A DNA stretch of 64,000 nt, from contig CM023540.1 of assembly GCA_013350335.1 (NCBI GenBank), forward strand, positions 58,504,962-58,568,961, given 5' to 3'. Position 1 is the stretch's first letter. Each line of letters opens with the position of its first letter. The notes beneath the pieces are model-generated. The model worked only from the letters and a program-made list of their open reading frames with translations. It searched no databases and was not told where the DNA came from. The position numbers and the translations under genes were made by a program. The DNA comes from Chimonanthus salicifolius (taxonomy: Eukaryota > Streptophyta > Magnoliopsida > Laurales > Calycanthaceae). Below, piece after piece: positions 47,701 to 55,372 of this stretch.

Positions 47701-48015
47701 GCGGAGATAGAGTTAGATAAAAGAAGTACCATCCTCCCCCTCCTCGTCTTCCTCCTCGTCTTCGCTATCAACTGCAGCTTCCAATTCAAAGAACTCTGCA
47801 CCGGACTTCCCCCGCTTATTACGACGGCGTGGATTGTTGTCCTCTTCTTCTTCGTCGTCTTCTTCCTCCTCCTCATCGTCCTCCTCTGCAACATCATCGA
47901 TGAATTCCGATCTCCTCCGTTTCTTAGTCGACCCTACTCCATCATCGTCTTCTTCTTCCTCCTCGAAATCAAATTCCTCCTCCTGGTCCTCAACATCATC
48001 ACGCCGACGAGCCAT
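24437..48015 (-). CDS. SPT5: Transcription elongation factor SPT5 (DSIF large subunit), 22 coding exons
   Basis: SPT5 pairs with SPT4 on RNA polymerase II to control pausing and processivity in the nucleus. Exons on the minus strand, first to last: 47730-48015, 44032-44270, 43804-43950, 43567-43725, 43403-43486, 43079-43149, 42609-42966, 42318-42473, 42127-42224, 41930-41978, 41692-41844, 41459-41602, 41231-41330, 40836-40994, 40686-40734, 40511-40605, 40093-40171, 25975-26029, 25761-25875, 25521-25664, 24771-24871, 24437-24679. The sum is 3084 nt, 1027 residues plus TGA, close to the length of plant SPT5. Every junction keeps frame and uses GT-AG except intron 14, which is GC-AG. The ATG at 48013-48015 begins [17 protein letters not shown], the usual acidic start. 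No frameshift or internal stop was found. The gene looks intact despite intron 17 of 14.1 kb filled with transposable elements. Confidence 0.93.
27843..28340 (-). mobile_element. TRIM element nested in the intronic relic
   Basis: Two direct repeats of about 110 bp, 28234-28340 and 27843-27958. On the minus strand the right (5') copy begins TGTAACATGGACAGAG and ends CCCGTGACA, and both contain GTCCCACAT(C/T)GGAAGTACC and a TTTATAAGCAAGG TATA-like motif. Directly after the 5' LTR the minus strand reads TTGTTATCAGAGC, close to the tRNA-iMet primer site. The internal part (about 275 bp) lacks a conserved ORF. Both outer flanks read TGTA (27839-27842, 28341-28344), a probable TSD. Confidence 0.8.
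28918..29045. repeat. Perfect 64-bp tandem duplication
   Basis: The block starting TCAATGACACC at 28918 is repeated without change from 28982. Perfect identity within a heavily decayed element shows the duplication happened recently relative to the relic's decay. Confidence 0.85.
31498..31980 (-). repeat. 3' LTR fragment of the CRM/Reina-like element
   Basis: Starts with the same TGTAGCAGAA terminus as 34970 and shares block-wise similarity with it, clearly diverged (insertions, deletions, substitutions). ACTAA precedes it at 31493-31497. It is cut at 31981 by the second Mutator-like copy. The ORFs at 31569-32162 arise from its biased composition. Confidence 0.6.
31981..32713. mobile_element. 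Second Mutator-like copy with eroded right end
   Basis: The left end TATGAAGCACGGATAC matches the element at 35629, followed by many GGATACG/CCGATACGCC motifs. Further blocks (GTTGACTCTTTTTATCT, then GTAGAATTTATGAT) match the right part of the other copy near 36940-36970. The right end degenerates into repeated CCTCCCGCACCCATATA and a TA microsatellite, so the terminal repeat and TSD are lost. The two copies share only parts, so they are separate insertions of one family. Confidence 0.6.
32531..32713. repeat. Compound (TA)n / (ATAC)n microsatellite
   Basis: Long TA, GTATATA and CATATA runs interrupted twice by TCCTCCCGCACCCATA. All Tyr/Ile-rich reading frames in this interval come from the microsatellite and are not genes. 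Confidence 0.9.
32714..33015 (-). pseudogene. RT N-terminal fragment with tandem duplication
   Basis: In frame with the gag-protease ORF beyond its stop: the minus strand encodes [16 protein letters not shown], the approach to gypsy RT, then [31 protein letters not shown]. The last 90 bp (32714-32805) repeat 32809-32900 with a 95-bp period and few differences. After that the sequence runs into a TA microsatellite and the rest of pol is absent. Confidence 0.75.
33016..34848 (-). CDS. Gag-protease frame of the CRM/Reina-like element
   Basis: A 610-residue uninterrupted frame, unusual among the elements here. The gag domain spans residues about 70-245: [52 protein letters not shown] and [20 protein letters not shown]. 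An Asn/Pro/Ser/Gln-rich linker leads to a CCHC zinc knuckle [14 protein letters not shown]. The retropepsin follows with [20 protein letters not shown]; its active site reads DNGS where DSGS or DGGS is usual, so activity is doubtful. The frame ends at a TAG (33016-33018) and recognisable pol continues in the same frame after it. Confidence 0.75.
   Translation of the reverse strand: MKAEMKELFTEFRAIMIADFVDRNTGKNKKEEPPHREDWDDEDVEQLILNTHPPNPNEQNSSTSRRFSDNNNYRPKVELPSFNGLLHIEEFMEWATKVERFFEYMGVREVKKVPLIAFKLIGGASSWWEQTQQDRSRQNLALVRTWFCMKQLLKSRYLPPHYSQVLFNKLQDCCQGTRSVQEYVDDFYRLLSLNDLHETEEQKIARFLRGLRWDIRKALASHSHFALTSAISAALNVEEFTDASSPRYQATSRPNSSRPSFPYNHSQNLNNNHHPTSTQPPPNPNSQYSNPQSSNNSRPCNNNCPPPQCSTYPSQSQPSQSSSSSNPYSDSNMDKCFKCGKVGHRPHECRSRLALIDSETPEQDPIDPDDNEIADDYQVDDDLYTGDLGEELVCSLVVHPLLLALHVPHQPQRKHIFRTACIVKSKICSLIIDNGSCDNMVSQFLVDELQLPVQPHSNPYYVGWADDTCRHQVTSQCEVPFSIGKYQDTVLCDVLRMNVSHLILGRPWQFDVHSLHDGHSNTYTFMHNGHKIILASPTRPLQQSHETRTCLISDDIIKYSRETSCIYAFMARPAPQYTYDVPPQMQPLLDEFSCLLPTDTPGSLPPMLNI
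35629..37138. mobile_element. Mutator-like non-autonomous element (1.5 kb), 9-bp TSD GCTAAAACC
   Basis: The termini are TATGAAGCACGGATAC at the left and GTATCGGTGCTTCATTG at the right, imperfect inverted repeats of about 16 bp. Both flanks read GCTAAAACC (35620-35628 and 37139-37147); a 9-bp duplication is diagnostic of Mutator/MULE insertion. Subterminal regions are full of GATACG/CGTATC motifs. The interior contains a C/T-rich block (35900-36300) that resembles a host 5' UTR with a CTTCTCCAG-GTATGC splice-donor-like site at about 36150, and a 99-bp tandem repeat. No transposase is encoded. Confidence 0.75.
36485..36862. repeat. 99-bp tandem repeat, about 3.8 copies
   Basis: Units begin AACATAATNTTAAAT at 36485, 36584, 36683 and 36782, exactly 99 bp apart, A/T-rich, with few differences between units. 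The array is internal to the Mutator-like element. The short ORF predicted here on the minus strand simply repeats the unit. Confidence 0.9.
37390..39678 (+). mobile_element. L1-type LINE remnant with poly(A), internally deleted
   Basis: Plus-strand frames suggest an ORF1-like segment near 37520-37680 ([20 protein letters not shown]). A zf-RVT-like segment follows near 37975-38110 ([20 protein letters not shown], then [14 protein letters not shown]). An RNase H tail lies at about 39180-39520 ([20 protein letters not shown]). The end is AATAAAATGAGCATCATTC and an A-run at 39669-39678. Most of the reverse transcriptase is missing and the rest is frameshifted. A stretch at 38560-39060 rich in AATCGTAAGATT-like motifs may be a further insert. 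Confidence 0.6.
39684..40102. repeat. Direct duplication spanning the exon 17 donor site
   Basis: A block of about 195 bp is present twice, 39704-39907 and 39906-40102 approximately: both copies contain CCCATATGGCCATACTCATT and end GACAAACCTTGCTGGAC. On the minus strand that end is exon 17 sequence plus its donor (CCAGCAAG then GTTTGTC), so a second copy of the donor lies about 195 bp inside intron 17 (39891-39907). Confidence 0.8.
40093..44270 (-). CDS. SPT5: SPT5 exons 2-17: NGN and KOW domains and proximal C-terminal repeats
   Basis: Exons 2-4 encode the NGN domain (from [18 protein letters not shown] through [14 protein letters not shown] and [13 protein letters not shown], residues about 169-255), which binds SPT4 and closes over the polymerase cleft. 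KOW motifs follow: [20 protein letters not shown] (exons 4-5), [20 protein letters not shown] (exon 7), [20 protein letters not shown] (exon 8) and [20 protein letters not shown] (exon 14). Exons 16-17 begin the C-terminal repeat region with [20 protein letters not shown] and [14 protein letters not shown] motifs that CDK9-type kinases phosphorylate in other SPT5 proteins. Introns here are mostly 80-300 bp. Exon 17 ends at CCAGCAAG before GTTTGT. Confidence 0.92.
40735..40835 (-). other. GC-AG intron 14 of SPT5
   Basis: The donor is ACAG then GCAAGT, the classical strong context for U2-type GC donors. The acceptor is TGTGCAG then TGAGTCG. Joining here restores frame and gives [13 protein letters not shown], matching the conserved sequence after the KOW motif. 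The alternative GT four bases downstream would shift frame. Confidence 0.85.
45190..46120 (-). mobile_element. L1-type LINE fragment in SPT5 intron 1
   Basis: The minus strand encodes [19 protein letters not shown] (about 45630 downward), the W-x-L-W-x-x-x-N block near the LINE ORF2 end, then [18 protein letters not shown] (about 45400), the start of a LINE RNase H with N-F-G where N-F-D is usual. Frames are broken and no poly(A) was located. Confidence 0.5.
46120..47400 (+). other. Possible LTR- or retroelement-derived insert in intron 1
   Basis: Plus-strand sequence with a GTTATAAATCTTTTGTAAGCCC TATA-like motif at about 46290, a possible leader, an exon-like C/T-rich block with TATCCAGGTACAC at about 46458, then a T-rich end. 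It resembles plant LTR sequence in style, but I could not find TG...CA ends with a TSD. The Leu/Ser/Pro-rich frames at 46398-46879 reflect composition. Confidence 0.25.
47730..48015 (-). CDS. SPT5: SPT5 exon 1: acidic N-terminal region
   Basis: Encodes residues 1-95: long Glu/Asp runs with short basic patches ([16 protein letters not shown]), typical of SPT5 N-termini. The donor reads GAGGATG then GTACTT; the last G joins AT of exon 2 to give the Asp before [11 protein letters not shown]. The acidic runs are encoded by near-repetitive GAG/GAA/GAC codons, so the opposite strand shows spurious Ser-rich frames. Confidence 0.9.
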
Positions 48016-48572
48016 TCGCGAGAAATCGAGAGAGAAGCTTAGTGACGCAGTGCGTAGGATCGGGTGACTCGGTTTGATGGAAAAGGCAATGAAGGGAGAC
48101 TTAGGCGGATAGATCTGGGCGCGTTTGAAATCGCAGGAACGGTGAAGGGACGTGCAGGGAAGGGACTCTGTTGGTGTTGGACAGGCGGGGGTTGCAGGTT
48201 CTTTCTCGCGGATGCTAAGTGATGCACGGATCTGTAGATCTGGTGAAGCTTTGCAGGTGTTGGGTCGCAGGACTGGGCTGCGTGGTGAGAGGCAGGTGAT
48301 GAATTTTGTGTTTGGGAGCGTGTGTGATGGAGGCTATGATGGGTTGCATAGGATGGGCGCTGATGCAGGAGATGGAACAGGGATGGCTGCTGCCGTCGAG
48401 CCCGATGATGGTGAAGACGGCCGATGGTTGTGTTATGCTTGATAAACGGGGGAAACCCGTTCAGAGGAGCACCGTCGCCCGTTGTGATAAGGTAATTCCC
48501 AAATTTTCATTGGATATTGATATTTACGCGGGTGGAATTACTTTAGTTACACTGACTAAAAATGTTAATTCA
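48016..48572 (-). promoter_or_regulatory. SPT5: SPT5 upstream region / 5' UTR
   Basis: About 560 bp lie between the SPT5 ATG and the first repeat upstream, so the core promoter and 5' UTR should be here unless further non-coding exons lie beyond. The sequence is less A/T-rich than its surroundings. No convincing TATA box was assigned. Confidence 0.4.
48306..48491 (+). CDS. Possible first exon of a divergent gene, unrecognised
   Basis: An open plus-strand frame starts with several ATGs and includes VKTADGCVMLDKRGKPVQRS, then TVARCDK immediately before a splice-donor-like AAG-GTAATT at 48491. The non-repetitive, charged composition and the donor make it better than a random frame. No downstream exon can be found: repeats begin at 48573 and continue to the window end. 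It may be a stranded exon, a bidirectional-promoter transcript or a chance ORF. I do not recognise the product. Confidence 0.25.
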
Positions 48573-50235
48573 AGGCTGCGTTTGGACGGGGGTAAGAGGA
48601 GGTAACCCATTACCCCTTGTTACCCCCATTTGGTAACAAAGGGGTAGCGTAAAAATTCAAAATTTTATCCCTCTTCTCTACCTTTTGAATACCCCCATGG
48701 GGCAAGGGGTATGCTCATGAGATTTTTTTTTTATATTTTATTTATTTATTTATTTTGGTGAGTACTTAACTTTTATTTTTTTTTAAAAATACTCCATTAT
48801 TTCCATTTGATAAATTTCATATCACCAAATAACAAACTATATTTTTTTATGAAGTGATATGAAGAATTTTTTTATTCATTTATTAAAATTTAAAATAATA
48901 ATAGTGGTTTTTTATTATTTTTTATTTTTTAAGGAAACCTTTCTCCTATTTATCCCGTGCCTTTCTCTATTTTTCAATTATATATTATATAATTTTCTGA
49001 AACGTGTTTGTCAAAATGTTCTATTTTTAAGGGGTGATTTTGTCGAAATTTCGATAGGGTCTCAAAACTCTAAAATTTTTGAGATTCATGATAGTCTCTT
49101 TCAGGATAATTAACAATTTATTCTGTTAGAAGATTATTTTAAAAATGTGTCAATATTTTCAACATGAAGCATTTGGGTAAGGGGTAAATTTTTACAGGGG
49201 TTACCCTTGAGTAGAGGTAAACTGACATATTAACAATTTTATGAGAATTAATAATTTTATTAAATCTATATAATATAAAAATAAAATTTCTGCAACATTT
49301 TCAATGTGATACATTTGGATGAGGGGTAAATTTTTACAGGGGTTACCCTTGAGTAGGGGTAATTGTAAGTAGGGGTAAACTGACATATTAATAATTTTAT
49401 AAGAATTAATAATTTTATTAAAACTATATAATATAAAAATAAAATTTCTACAATATTTTCAACGTGATGCATTTTAGTGATGGGTAAATTTTTACAGGGG
49501 TTACCCTTGAGTTGGGGTAATTGTACGTAAGGGTAAACTGACATATTAATAATTTTATGAGAATTAATTTTATTAAACTATATAATATAAAAATAAAATT
49601 TCTGCAACATTTTCAATGTGATGCATGTAGGTGAGGGGTAAATTTTTACAGGGGTTACCCTTGAGCATGGGTAATTGTAAGTAGGGGTAAGCTGACATAT
49701 TAACAATTTTATTAGAATTAATAATTTTATTAAATCTATATAATATAAATAAAATTTCTGTAACATTTTCAAATGATGCATTTGGGTGAGGGGTAAATTT
49801 TTATTGAGGTTACCCTTGAATAGGGGTAAACTAACATATTAACAATTTTATGAGAATTAATATTTTTATTAAATTCATATAATATAAAAAATAATAATTA
49901 TAATTTTTATGAAGAGATATGTTGATATTTTTTATTTATTTATTAGGATTTAAAATAGTAATATAAAAAAATCTTTATTTAATTTTTTAATATTAGAATG
50001 CAAGTGTTCATTTTAAATTATAATTATGAAAAATTATTTATAAAAATTAGATAATATTATTATAAGTTATATTATTAGAATTTACTTCATAAATATTATT
50101 TAATAATTATGTTTTATAAATAAAAAATAAAAAAATATTAATATATCAGGTTACCCTTACTTGTAGTTACCAAACAAGATTTTTTACCCTTAGGGTAAGG
50201 TTTTACTTTACCACTGCAATTACCAAAGAAGATAA
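48573..50235. mobile_element. Non-autonomous DNA-transposon-like unit with internal tandem repeats
   Basis: The left end GGCTGCGTTTGGACGGGGGT and right end with TACCACTGCAATTACCAAAG look like imperfect inverted repeats of a GCGTTTGG-type MITE; both ends are rich in GGTTACCC/GGGTAAC. The right end directly abuts the older Tekay LTR at 50236. The interior has no coding capacity and contains the 49181-49850 tandem array. Superfamily is undetermined because no TSD could be read. Confidence 0.4.
49150..49850. repeat. Tandem array, five units of about 142-161 bp
   Basis: The motif GGGGTAAATTTTTACAGGGGT (20-base core GGGGTAAATTTTTACAGGGG) recurs at about 49181, 49323, 49481, 49635 and 49790, each followed by TTACCCTTGAG and an A/T-rich tail with CTGACATATTAA and TATAATATAAA. 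Unit length varies through small indels. The similar short ORFs predicted here all derive from the repeat. Confidence 0.85.
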
Positions 50236-51588
50236 TGTAACGCCCGCCCCTTTTCACCGAAAATCAGAGTCTATTTTTTTTTTTAAAGTGACAAAGGGCG
50301 CGGACGTCACAACGCAAGTTAAGTCCAAACTTCTAAAGCCCGGCCCTTAACTGGCTAACCCTACGGGTGCGTGGAACGGAGTCCACAGAGAATAGTTCAC
50401 CCGTAGAAGAAAGCTCACGGAAAGTTACATTAAATGCGGAAAGACATTACAGACTATCCTACCAAATTTTCTTTTCTAGATAGCAGAGAAGATTTCATCA
50501 TTTAATTACCAAAATGCCATAACATCATATGTCTACCACAAAATCCAAAACATAGTAATAAATCTAAAATATTACATTTCCGACAAGGTAAACTATTTCA
50601 AATTACATTATCCAAAATAAACATTAGTAACTATCTAGCACGCCTTTCTAAGATCCTTAGCTTGGCTCCCATCTCGTCCTTCCGCTTCGCCACCTCCTGC
50701 GTCATCAGCTAGGGTAGAAGTAGGGCGTTAGACAACGCGCCCAGTAGGACTCCGAGTAGAGCTAACACATGAATTAGTGATAACAAAGCATTTAGAAAAT
50801 ATTATATCAAAATCATGCCATTTGGTATAATGTAATGCAATGGGTGTTTTATGTCATGAATCTCACCCATCAATCTCATCATCATTGTACAATGCCCCTT
50901 TTTCATCCATACATAATGTTCAAAATATAATCCATACCATTATCGTGCCATGACCCTCTTGATGGAAAAACCTCATCAAGATGTGATCCACACTAGGCAT
51001 CCCCCTTGATGGAAGAACCATCATCAAGGTATAATGACACATAGTAACATTTTTGTTTGAATAACCTTATCAACATATCATAGAGCCCATAGTAACCTCC
51101 CTGATGAATCAAACACATCAGAATATCCCCATGGTTGTTTATCGGTCGCCCCGACGGAGCATGGACTCCGGTTTTATTTCATCCTTCCCCTGTCATATCC
51201 CTCCCATGCCATGCATGAGATGTAGATGCTATATGCCATGTAATGAATATAATAACAACCATGCCATTTAAAAATCCCATCAATCAAACATATAACTTGA
51301 TTATCAAAAGTAGATCAAGTAAAGCCTCAATAAACACATCATAGCTTTAAAACCTATTTTAAACCAATCATATGCTTACCAGAATAAATCAAATAAAAAC
51401 CTCTACATAATACATAATTCAAAACCAATCTTAAAATAACTCATATAATTTCCAAAATAATTCAAAGAAACCATCACTCAATCCATGACTTACAAAAAGG
51501 TTAGAATCCTACCGAATACCGACTAGCGTCCTTTCTCGCTTCCGTTCGATAAACCCGGTCGCCGATCGCGCACCGCCTGCGATATCCA
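50236..51588 (-). mobile_element. Older Tekay/Del LTR, first part, disrupted by a younger relative
   Basis: Begins TGTAACGCCCGCCCC (plus strand), the same end as the young LTRs, and can be followed through shared blocks up to GCGATATCCA, where the young element starts. The sequence resumes at 63129 with ATCCAATACCTTATTAC, exactly the order found uninterrupted inside the young LTR near 52716-52735. It is clearly more diverged than the young LTR pair. Whether it is solo or part of a full element cannot be seen, because its other end lies beyond 64000. Confidence 0.85.
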
Positions 51589-54500
51589 TGTAACGCCCGC
51601 CCCTTTTCATCGTAAAATCAGAGTACATTTTTTTTTTTTTTTAAATAAAAGTGACAAAGGGCGCGGACGTCACGACGCGAGTTAAGTTCCGAGCTTCTAA
51701 AGCCCGGCCCTTAACTGGCCAACCCTACGCGTGCGTGGAACATAAGTCCACGAGTACGGTTCACGCGTAGCAAGTAAGCTCACGGAACATAAAAATAAAT
51801 GCGAATGATCATAGAACTATCCTACCAGTTTTTCAGATAGCAGGGAAGAAATACCCAATTAATTACGAAAATGCCATTATACTGTATTATCCAAAATAAT
51901 ACCTAAACATAGCAAACTACCTAAATTATTACATTTCCGACAAGCTAACTATACAAATACATCTTTTCCAAAATAAAGTAAAACAAAATAATTAGTCCGC
52001 CTCCCCAAGCTCCTAAGCTTGGCTTCCGTCTCGCCCTTCCGGTCCGCCATCTCCTGCATCGTCAGCTAGGGTAGAAGTAGGGCGTTAGAACAACGCGCCC
52101 AGTAGGATTCCGAGTAGGGCTAGCACATGGGTTAGTAATAACCACATACAGATAATAACACAGTGAAAACTATAAACCACCATATACTGAAATATAAGTA
52201 AATGATATACCATGGGTGTCAATGTTATGAATTCCACCCATCATTCCTGCCATATACTGTCATATCCCTCTTGACGGAAAAACCTCGTCAAGATATGTCC
52301 AACCGCAAAATATCCCCCTTGATCGTCAAGGTGTCCCCATGCCTGTTCTCGGTCGCCCCGACGGAGCATGGACTCCGGTTTGTTTATTTTTTTTTTCCGC
52401 CCATGCCATGCATGAGATGTAATGCATTATGCTATGTACTATTTATAACTCATAACCTTAAGATATCATACATAGCCTTAATTTATAATGCATAACCTTA
52501 ATCATAGTTCATCGCCATTAAATAAAATCCATCTTAAAAATAGCATCCATAATTGTAAAAATCCATCATAAGATAAATACTAATCAATAAAATATGATAA
52601 AAATACCATCACACATCCATGGCTTACAAATAGGTAGGAATCCTACCGAATACCGACTCGCGTCCTTTTTCGGCTTCGTCCGATAATCCGGCTACCGACA
52701 CGCGTACCGCTCGCGATATCCAATACCTTATTACATACACATAATTAGTCCATATTTTAACCATTTCTAAGCCCATACATCATATCTTAGTGGGTTGCTT
52801 CATTTTGATTAATATTTACGGTTTTGCCACTACCTCCCCTATAGTTAAACATTAACTTAATTATATACATTTCTTTGTCTAAAAATTCATTCATGGATTC
52901 AGGTCCATTAATGACCCATCACCCATATCTCAAGATCATTAAATCAGCCACTTAATTGAACATAAACTCCATTAATTTAATCATATACAAACACATTAAC
53001 CTTAGGCCAAACAAGTCTGCATACATCACTTAGTTCCATCACACATTTGACTTATCATTTTTTTTATCATCATAAACTACATTTTTGGAATCCATGAATG
53101 TCCCCTTTAATCATGCCATATTCCTCATTTACTAATCCATATACATACACCTTCATCTTAGTCCTTAATTGGTTCACACAAAATGGGTCCATTGGTGTCT
53201 CCTTAACCATAATATAACAACACTAGAATTTAGCCATTTAAATATTCTAATCCTCATTCATTTCCCACATACATAACACCAAAATTAATCATAAGTTTAC
53301 CCACAAATAGGTCACGAAATCCATTTACAAATCACTACATTCAATCATTAACTCCTTAAAAAAATCATAAACCCTCTTTCCCATGATTTTTCTTATAAAA
53401 CCCCTTCAAACTTAATCACATTTAATCTAGAAATTTAAAACCCTAAACCATCCTCCATGGTTTTCCATTCTTCATAAACCCTAATAAATCATTAAAATGC
53501 CCAAATTACTTTGCATATCCTCCATTCCTTAAAACCCTAAAAAAAATCATACATTAATTATATAACCCTTAATCCATTTTTTTTTCCCTAACCCTAACCT
53601 ATCCATTAGAGTTTCCTCCACTTTCCATCCTTCCATTTTGATGGATTTAAAATCCATGGCACAAAATTATTTAGCCACTATTAAATTTAACCAAAAAGAA
53701 TTCCAATTCTTAAACCCTAAAAAAAAAATCCAAAACTCTTATTTAAGAAATACTCACAATCCGTCGTCTCCTCCGACTTCCGCCGCTCCCGTCGGCTTCC
53801 TTAGCCTCCTTTCTCCTTCCTCTTGATCTTTGGTAGGTCAAGATGCTTGATCAATGGTGAAACCCTCCTAACTTAGGATTGGCCAAGGTAGGGTATGCTT
53901 GAGAGAGGGAGAGGGAAAGATGGAGATGAGAAAATAGGATTCTATGGTTTGATCTTAAAGGGATAACCCAACTTACAACTTCCTCCTCTCTTTTCTTCCA
54001 AGCTTTTCTTCTTCTTCTTCCTTAATTTTTTTCTTCTCTTCTCTTCCTAGTGGGGGACGTCCATGAGGGAGAGAGAGAGAGGGAAAGAGTGGAATGGGAG
54101 TTAGATGGAAAAAGATGGGAAAAAAATAAGTTAGAACTTATCTTATCTTTACACTTTAACATTAACTTTCCCAACCACCCCATAGATATTTTATATGCTT
54201 TTTGACCCCAACACCTAGCCAACGTTTTTCTTTGTGTATTTGGAGATGAGGTGGTTTGATTTGGGTCTTCCCTCTTTGACCACCTTTTTGGATAAGCTTA
54301 CTTAATTACTTAATTAAATCATTAGGCTAATTAACCCCATTTAGCTTAATTCTACTTACTTAACTTGCCTTCATACACCCATGGTTGACCAATTCAACCA
54401 TGGTGGCCGGCCCCATCAAACCTTGGCCCACATGCCACCTCACTTGATGAGGTGGAGGTGGGTCCCACTTGGCCACACCACCATTGTTTAATTCCAAATT

Positions 54501-54821
54501 ACTTAGGGTGATTGAATTTCATTAAGCCCACTCTAAATGGATCACCATTGGGCCCATGGCCCAATTACATTTCCCACTAGCCCATTTACCTTAGAGCTTA
54601 ACCATCTTGACCCATTGGGTCCCAAATGGGTATTTGACCCAATTTGACCATTCTTGACCCATTTAAATAAATTTAAATCCAAACCATAGTCTATTGGGCC
54701 ACACTTGGGCCTTTATCCAATTTTGGCCCATTTACCATTTACTCCACCAATTTTCTAATTTCCATCATTAAAATAATTAATATTCACATTTATATTAATT
54801 TCCAAATTCCGAGACCTTACA
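51589..54821 (-). repeat. 3' LTR of the young Tekay/Del element
   Basis: 3233 bp, the partner of 59893-63128. Differences include single-base changes (mostly C/T or A/G), a T-run length change near 51627, one extra T near 53087, and a GT indel near 53205. Confidence 0.95.
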
Positions 54822-54827
54822 ATACAA

Positions 54828-54836
54828 TCCTCTTTT
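54828..54836 (-). other. Polypurine tract
   Basis: The minus strand reads AAAAGAGGA six bases before the 3' LTR (which starts at 54821 on that strand). It is the expected position and composition of the plus-strand primer. Confidence 0.6.
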
Positions 54837-54883
54837 AAAATTTTCGTCCCGAAAATTCGAGCGAAGTAGAGGTTCAAAACATC

Positions 54884-55372
54884 TTACACAAAGAGTTCCG
54901 GATGAGAGGCTCTCATCTCCGACTCAAGTTCCCAGGTGGTTTCTTCATTACCATGTCGTTCCCATACCACCTTGACGAACTGAATGGCCCGATTCCGCAA
55001 CACCCTTTGCTCGGTCCCGACTATTCTGACCGGCTTTTCCACATATGTCACATCGCTTTGCACATCGATGTCTTGAATATTCAATACATGTGAAGGATCA
55101 GGGTTGTACTTCCTCAACATAGACACATGGAATACATCATGTAATGATGATAACTGCGGAGGGAGCGCCAACTAATAAGCTACTTCCCCCACCCTCTTCA
55201 AGATTGGAAACGGTCCCACAAATCTAGGTGACAGTTTCCCCTTCTTTCCAAATCTCATGTGTCCCTTCCGTGGTGAGACTTTTAAAAACACCAAGTCCCC
55301 CACCTCAAATTCGAGGAACCTTCTCCTTTTGTCGGCGTAACTCTTCTGTCGGCTTTGTGCAGTGAGTAGATG
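54884..55372 (-). pseudogene. Integrase C-terminus and chromodomain, cut off by nonsense codons
   Basis: In the same frame as pol. The stretch after the TAA encodes the GPF-type module (LEFEVGDLVFLKVSPRKG, then MRFGKKGKLSPRFVGPFPIL). A second stop, TAG at 55172-55174, follows. The remaining 95 codons (LSSLHDVFHVSMLRKY, then the tail VVWERHGNEETTWELESEMR and ASHPELFV) are a Tekay-type chromodomain, the module thought to target integration to modified chromatin. No frameshifts are present; only the two stops interrupt it. Confidence 0.85.

Larger units (their letters stand above)
44271..47729 (-). other. SPT5 intron 1, 3.5 kb
   Basis: Donor at 47728-47729, acceptor at 44271-44272. It contains a LINE remnant on the minus strand (about 45190-46120) and a plus-strand retroelement-like C/T-rich region (about 46120-47400). 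A long first intron is common in plant housekeeping genes, but here most of the length is insertion-derived. Confidence 0.8.

Noticed and set aside
47680..48067. Plus-strand Ser-rich ORFs opposite SPT5 exon 1
   Set aside because: Antisense shadow of the acidic Glu/Asp codons in SPT5.
53440..53590. Scattered CCCTAAA/AACCCTAA words suggesting interstitial telomere repeats
   Set aside because: Copies are isolated and irregular, present in both LTRs of the young element, and do not form an array.
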